A DNA stretch of 64,000 nt from JAJFIE01 sp964344255 (GTDB taxonomy: Bacteria > Pseudomonadota > Alphaproteobacteria > Rhodospirillales > Casp-alpha2). The notes beneath the pieces were generated by a model. That model made no database searches. It was not told where the DNA came from and saw nothing but the letters and a program-made list of their open reading frames with translations. Of this stretch, positions 61,378-64,000 are shown piece after piece. The stretch lies in NCBI GenBank assembly GCA_964344255.1, contig CAYFMQ010000001.1, positions 434,001 through 498,000 on the forward strand. The letters are read 5' to 3'. The first letter of the stretch is position 1. Every line of letters begins with the position of its first letter. A program made the position numbers and the translations under genes.

Positions 61378-62958
61378 ATGGCTGGGTCAGACAAGAAACC
61401 ATCACGGCGGGGCGGTGGCCGTTCCGCCCGGATCGCCCAGCGTGATGCGCCGAACGACGAGTTTGAGGTTACCCGCATCGGCCACACCGGCGGCCAGTAT
61501 CAGGCGCTGACGGAAACCGACATTCACCGCATTCATGATGGCGCACTCCATGTGCTGGAAACCGTCGGTATGGGCGTCATAGGCAACATGCCGCCCGGGG
61601 CGCAGGGTATCCTGGATATGGGCGCGAACCTAAACGACGCCGGACGCATCCTCATCCCCCGTTCCATGGCCGAAGACGTGATCGCCGCGACCTGCCGCAA
61701 ATGGACGCTCCATGCGCTGGACGGTGTCCGGTCCTTAGACATCACCCCGGGTCACGTCCAGTTCGGCACAGCGGGGGGGGCGGTCAACGTCCGGGACTTC
61801 CATACGAAAACCTACCGCGAAAGCACGTTGCTCGACCTATACGATGTGGCGCGGCTGATCGATACCCTGCCCCACATCCACTGGTGTTATCGCCCCCTGA
61901 TCGCGCGCGACATGCCGACGCCTATGGACCTGGACATCAACACGGCCTATGCGCTGATCACCGGCACGTCCAAACCCTGGGGCATCACGCTCGGTTCGCC
62001 GGAAGCGGTCGAAACCGTCATCACCATGTTCGACATGGCCTTGGGCGGCGAAGGCAAATTTAAGGAAACGCCCTGCTGCCATTCGGTTCAGGGCGACGGC
62101 GTGCCGCCGCTCCGGTTCGCCGAGGAACGCTGCCTGATCAAGGAGGCCTCCATCCGGGCCGGCATGCCCCTGATGATCGCGTCGGCCCCGCAGGCCGGCG
62201 CCACCTCGCCCGCTGCGCTCGCCGGCACCATCGTGCAGGTCATCGCCGAGGCCATCGCCGGGCTGGTGTACGTTCACGCCGTCAAGCCGGGTCATCCTGT
62301 CGCTTTCGCCCCGTGGCCATTCGTCGCTGACCTCCGTACCGGGGCCATGAGCGGCGGCAGCGCAGAACAAGCCCTGCTGTCGGGCGCCGTGGCGCAGATG
62401 GGGAAATTCTATGACCTGCCGACCAGCGTCCCCGCCGGCATGGCGGATTCGAAAGCGCCGGATGCCCAGGCGGGGTATGAGAAAGCGTATACCACGGCGC
62501 TCGCCGGGCTGGCGGGCGCCAGCATGGTTCATGAATCGGCCGGCATGCACGGCAGCCTTATGGGCTGCACGCTGGAAAGTTTCGTCATCGACAACGACAT
62601 GCTGGGCAGCATCCTGCGCACCATCCGGGGTGTCGAGGTCACCGACGAGACGCTTTCCCTTGACGTGATCGCCGACGTGAACGTCAACGGTCCGGGCCAT
62701 TACCTGGGCCACGACCAGACACTTTCCATGATGGAAACGGAGTACCGCTATCCGCCACTTTCCGACCGCGCCAGCCCCGCTGCGTGGGAGGAGGAAGGAG
62801 CGCTGGACATGGAAGCGAGAGCGCGCAACACGGTCACGGAAACCCTGTCGTCACACTATCCCGGCCATGTCTCAGAAGAACTCGACGCAGAATACCGGAA
62901 ACGGTTCAACATCCTCCTGCCGCGGGAGTTCATGCAGCCCGGTAATGAGCGATGGTGA
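61378..62958 (+). CDS. MttB-family (trimethylamine/glycine-betaine) methyltransferase, non-pyrrolysine type
   Basis: 526 residues, slightly longer than archaeal MttB because of a basic N-terminal tail (KKPSRRGGGRSARIAQRD). Core segments include DGALHVLETVGMGVIGN, FGTAGGAVNVRDFHTKTYRE, GASMVHESAGMHGSLMGCTL and FNILLPREFMQPG. The whole frame is open with no internal TAG, so it is not a pyrrolysine protein; such members (for example MtgB) demethylate glycine betaine or related quaternary amines and give the methyl group to a corrinoid protein. No corrinoid-protein (MttC/MtbC-like) gene is visible here. Co-transcribed with the trimethylamine-dehydrogenase-like gene. Confidence 0.88.
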   Translation: MAGSDKKPSRRGGGRSARIAQRDAPNDEFEVTRIGHTGGQYQALTETDIHRIHDGALHVLETVGMGVIGNMPPGAQGILDMGANLNDAGRILIPRSMAEDVIAATCRKWTLHALDGVRSLDITPGHVQFGTAGGAVNVRDFHTKTYRESTLLDLYDVARLIDTLPHIHWCYRPLIARDMPTPMDLDINTAYALITGTSKPWGITLGSPEAVETVITMFDMALGGEGKFKETPCCHSVQGDGVPPLRFAEERCLIKEASIRAGMPLMIASAPQAGATSPAALAGTIVQVIAEAIAGLVYVHAVKPGHPVAFAPWPFVADLRTGAMSGGSAEQALLSGAVAQMGKFYDLPTSVPAGMADSKAPDAQAGYEKAYTTALAGLAGASMVHESAGMHGSLMGCTLESFVIDNDMLGSILRTIRGVEVTDETLSLDVIADVNVNGPGHYLGHDQTLSMMETEYRYPPLSDRASPAAWEEEGALDMEARARNTVTETLSSHYPGHVSEELDAEYRKRFNILLPREFMQPGNERW

Positions 62959-63045
62959 GTAAGCACACCCGGATAAAGCAATATCCAATTCCGTCGCTTA
63001 GATGTTAATCTGTCCGGGGGAGATGGCAGACGGCGAGATATAACT

Positions 63046-63369
63046 GTGAGCAGCGCAATCGAAATCTATATCTGCAAGAAAGGCCAGGACCTGAAAGACG
63101 GCGCTGTTGAATACAGCCAGACAATTCACGCCAGATCGGACGCCGAGCAGGACGCCCAGGCGCGAGTCAAAAAGGATCCGTCTATCCATCGGATTGCCTA
63201 TTACAAAATCAGCGGTGACGGCGATTTCAAGGTGTTCTATTCCTTCACGAATGAGGCCCTGGCCGGGGACAGGCCAAAATCGACACGGGAAACCGTTAAG
63301 AAAAAACCCTCAGCAAAGAAGAAGCCACAGAAGAAAAAGTCTTTTTGGCAGAAGATGCTTGGCGATTAA
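63046..63369 (+). CDS. Small protein of unknown function with Lys-rich tail
   Basis: 107 residues, GTG start. The N-terminal 75 residues (AIEIYICKKGQDLKDGAVEY, YYKISGDGDFKVFYSFTNEA) look like a small alpha/beta domain; the C-terminal 30 residues are Lys- and Pro-rich (KKKPSAKKKPQKKKSFWQKM), which suggests binding to nucleic acid or acidic lipid. No Cys pair, membrane helix or signal peptide. I do not recognise the family. It lies between the MttB-like and GMC genes, 87 bases after the former, and may be a passenger in the operon. Confidence 0.6.
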   Translation: MSSAIEIYICKKGQDLKDGAVEYSQTIHARSDAEQDAQARVKKDPSIHRIAYYKISGDGDFKVFYSFTNEALAGDRPKSTRETVKKKPSAKKKPQKKKSFWQKMLGD

Positions 63370-63393
63370 TAAAGCCGAATGAGGAAATCGGGA

Positions 63394-64000
63394 ATGGGAA
63401 ATACTTACGACTACATCATCGTGGGCGCGGGATCAGCGGGGTGCGTTCTTGCAAACCGGCTCAGCGCCGATCCGGGCATACGTGTCCTGCTGATCGAGGC
63501 CGGCGGAAGCGACAACCACCTGATCATCCAGATGCCGGCGGCATGCGCCATAGCGGCGCGCGATTCCCGGTTTGACTGGGGCTACGTCTCCGAACCGGAA
63601 GCCAATTGCGACGGCCGGACTATCCTGGAACACCGCGGCAGGGTATTGGGCGGCTCGTCCTCGACCAACGGGATGGTCGCAAATCGTGGAAACCCGCATG
63701 ATTACGACGGCTGGGCGACGGAAGGCCTGCCAACATGGTCTTTTGCCCACTGCCTACCCTATTTCAGGAAAATGGAAACCTATGGAGAAGGAGCGAACGA
63801 CTGGCGTGGCGGCGACGGCCCGCAGTCCATAGAACGCTGCCCGGCGACGCATCCCCTTTACCAGGCTTTCCTCGCGGCCGGCGTTGAGGCCGGCTACGGC
63901 CTCACGGAAGACCAGAACGCCGCCAAGCATGAGGGCTTTCACGTCGCGCAAAGCTTTACCCGCAATGGCCGCCGGTGCAGCACGGCGGCGGCTTACCTGC
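63394..64000 (+). CDS. GMC-family oxidoreductase (choline-dehydrogenase-like), 3'-truncated
   Basis: The first 202 residues of a gene that runs off the window. ATG 63394 has GAGGAA upstream. The FAD-binding loop YIIVGAGSAGCVLANRLS, LLIEAGGSDNHLIIQMP, and the GMC signature HRGRVLGGSSSTNGMVANRG are complete. It is close to BetA-type choline dehydrogenases and other alcohol oxidoreductases. In this setting (MttB-like and demethylase genes) oxidation of choline to betaine aldehyde would be a logical first step, but alcohol specificity cannot be judged from the N-terminus. Confidence 0.92.
   Translation, partial: MGNTYDYIIVGAGSAGCVLANRLSADPGIRVLLIEAGGSDNHLIIQMPAACAIAARDSRFDWGYVSEPEANCDGRTILEHRGRVLGGSSSTNGMVANRGNPHDYDGWATEGLPTWSFAHCLPYFRKMETYGEGANDWRGGDGPQSIERCPATHPLYQAFLAAGVEAGYGLTEDQNAAKHEGFHVAQSFTRNGRRCSTAAAYL

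Noticed and set aside
61378..62958. Pyrrolysine-containing trimethylamine methyltransferase
   Set aside because: The full-length frame has no internal TAG codon, and no pyl genes are seen.

Overview
Organism. The window looks like a chromosomal contig of an alphaproteobacterium, most likely of the Rhodospirillales or a related marine lineage. Support: the leftward block aroA-cmk-rpsA-sppA-ihfB-lapA-pyrF-trpF-trpB-trpA-accD-folC; the kdsD-lptC-lptA-lptB-rpoN-hpf-ptsN block; an Hsp20 gene followed by a DUF1150 gene; a TIGR02300-type acidic zinc-ribbon protein; a class II type AroA; an NDUFA9-like protein. Base composition is moderately GC-rich except in one island. This placement is inferred from gene content and order; no alignment was run. 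Layout. 1-16.4 kb is mostly housekeeping: a 5'-truncated thioredoxin gene, a Crp-type regulator, then one long leftward series for folate, fatty-acid, tryptophan and pyrimidine synthesis, S1 ribosomal protein, IHF-beta, cytidylate kinase and EPSP synthase. An ornithine cyclodeaminase-like gene and a class V aminotransferase gene are inserted in it. 16.56-20.4 kb is an AT-rich island between two identical tRNA-Ala(GGC) genes. It carries a four-gene leftward operon: small HTH regulator, D12-class adenine methyltransferase, ParB-like protein, and a protein with a D...QxK nuclease-like motif. To its right lies a short tandem array of tRNA-3'-end-like units with terminator hairpins. This island is the best candidate for an undescribed restriction- or defence-like system. 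20.5-32.5 kb is accessory catabolism: a peptide/opine-type ABC transporter without a binding-protein gene, an ATP-dependent hydantoinase/oxoprolinase pair, a Rieske oxygenase, a class III aminotransferase and a DadA-like FAD oxidoreductase. 32.6-44.1 kb returns to core functions: small heat-shock protein with a probable RNA thermometer, PtsN, HPF, sigma-54, the Lpt system, KdsD, RNase D, tRNA-Leu, an NDUFA9-like protein, a MarR regulator and a leucyl aminopeptidase. 44.2-64 kb is again accessory: GST, a creatinase-like M24 protein, a dimethylarginine dimethylaminohydrolase-like protein, a variant SDR, a dimethylglycine/sarcosine dehydrogenase-like protein, an FkbM-like methyltransferase, a second class III aminotransferase and a large hybrid histidine kinase. 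Divergent from the kinase is a rightward operon with a three-part opine-oxidase-like complex, a trimethylamine-dehydrogenase-like flavoprotein, an MttB-family methyltransferase and the start of a GMC (choline-dehydrogenase-like) oxidoreductase. How the genes fit together. The accessory parts share a theme: uptake and oxidative N-demethylation, deamination or hydrolysis of methylated amines, betaines, guanidino compounds and cyclic amides. Specific substrates cannot be read from the sequence. Regulatory sites seen directly include a perfect TGTGA-N6-TCACA palindrome, operator-like inverted repeats in two divergent promoter regions, and a palindrome over the -10 box of the island operon.
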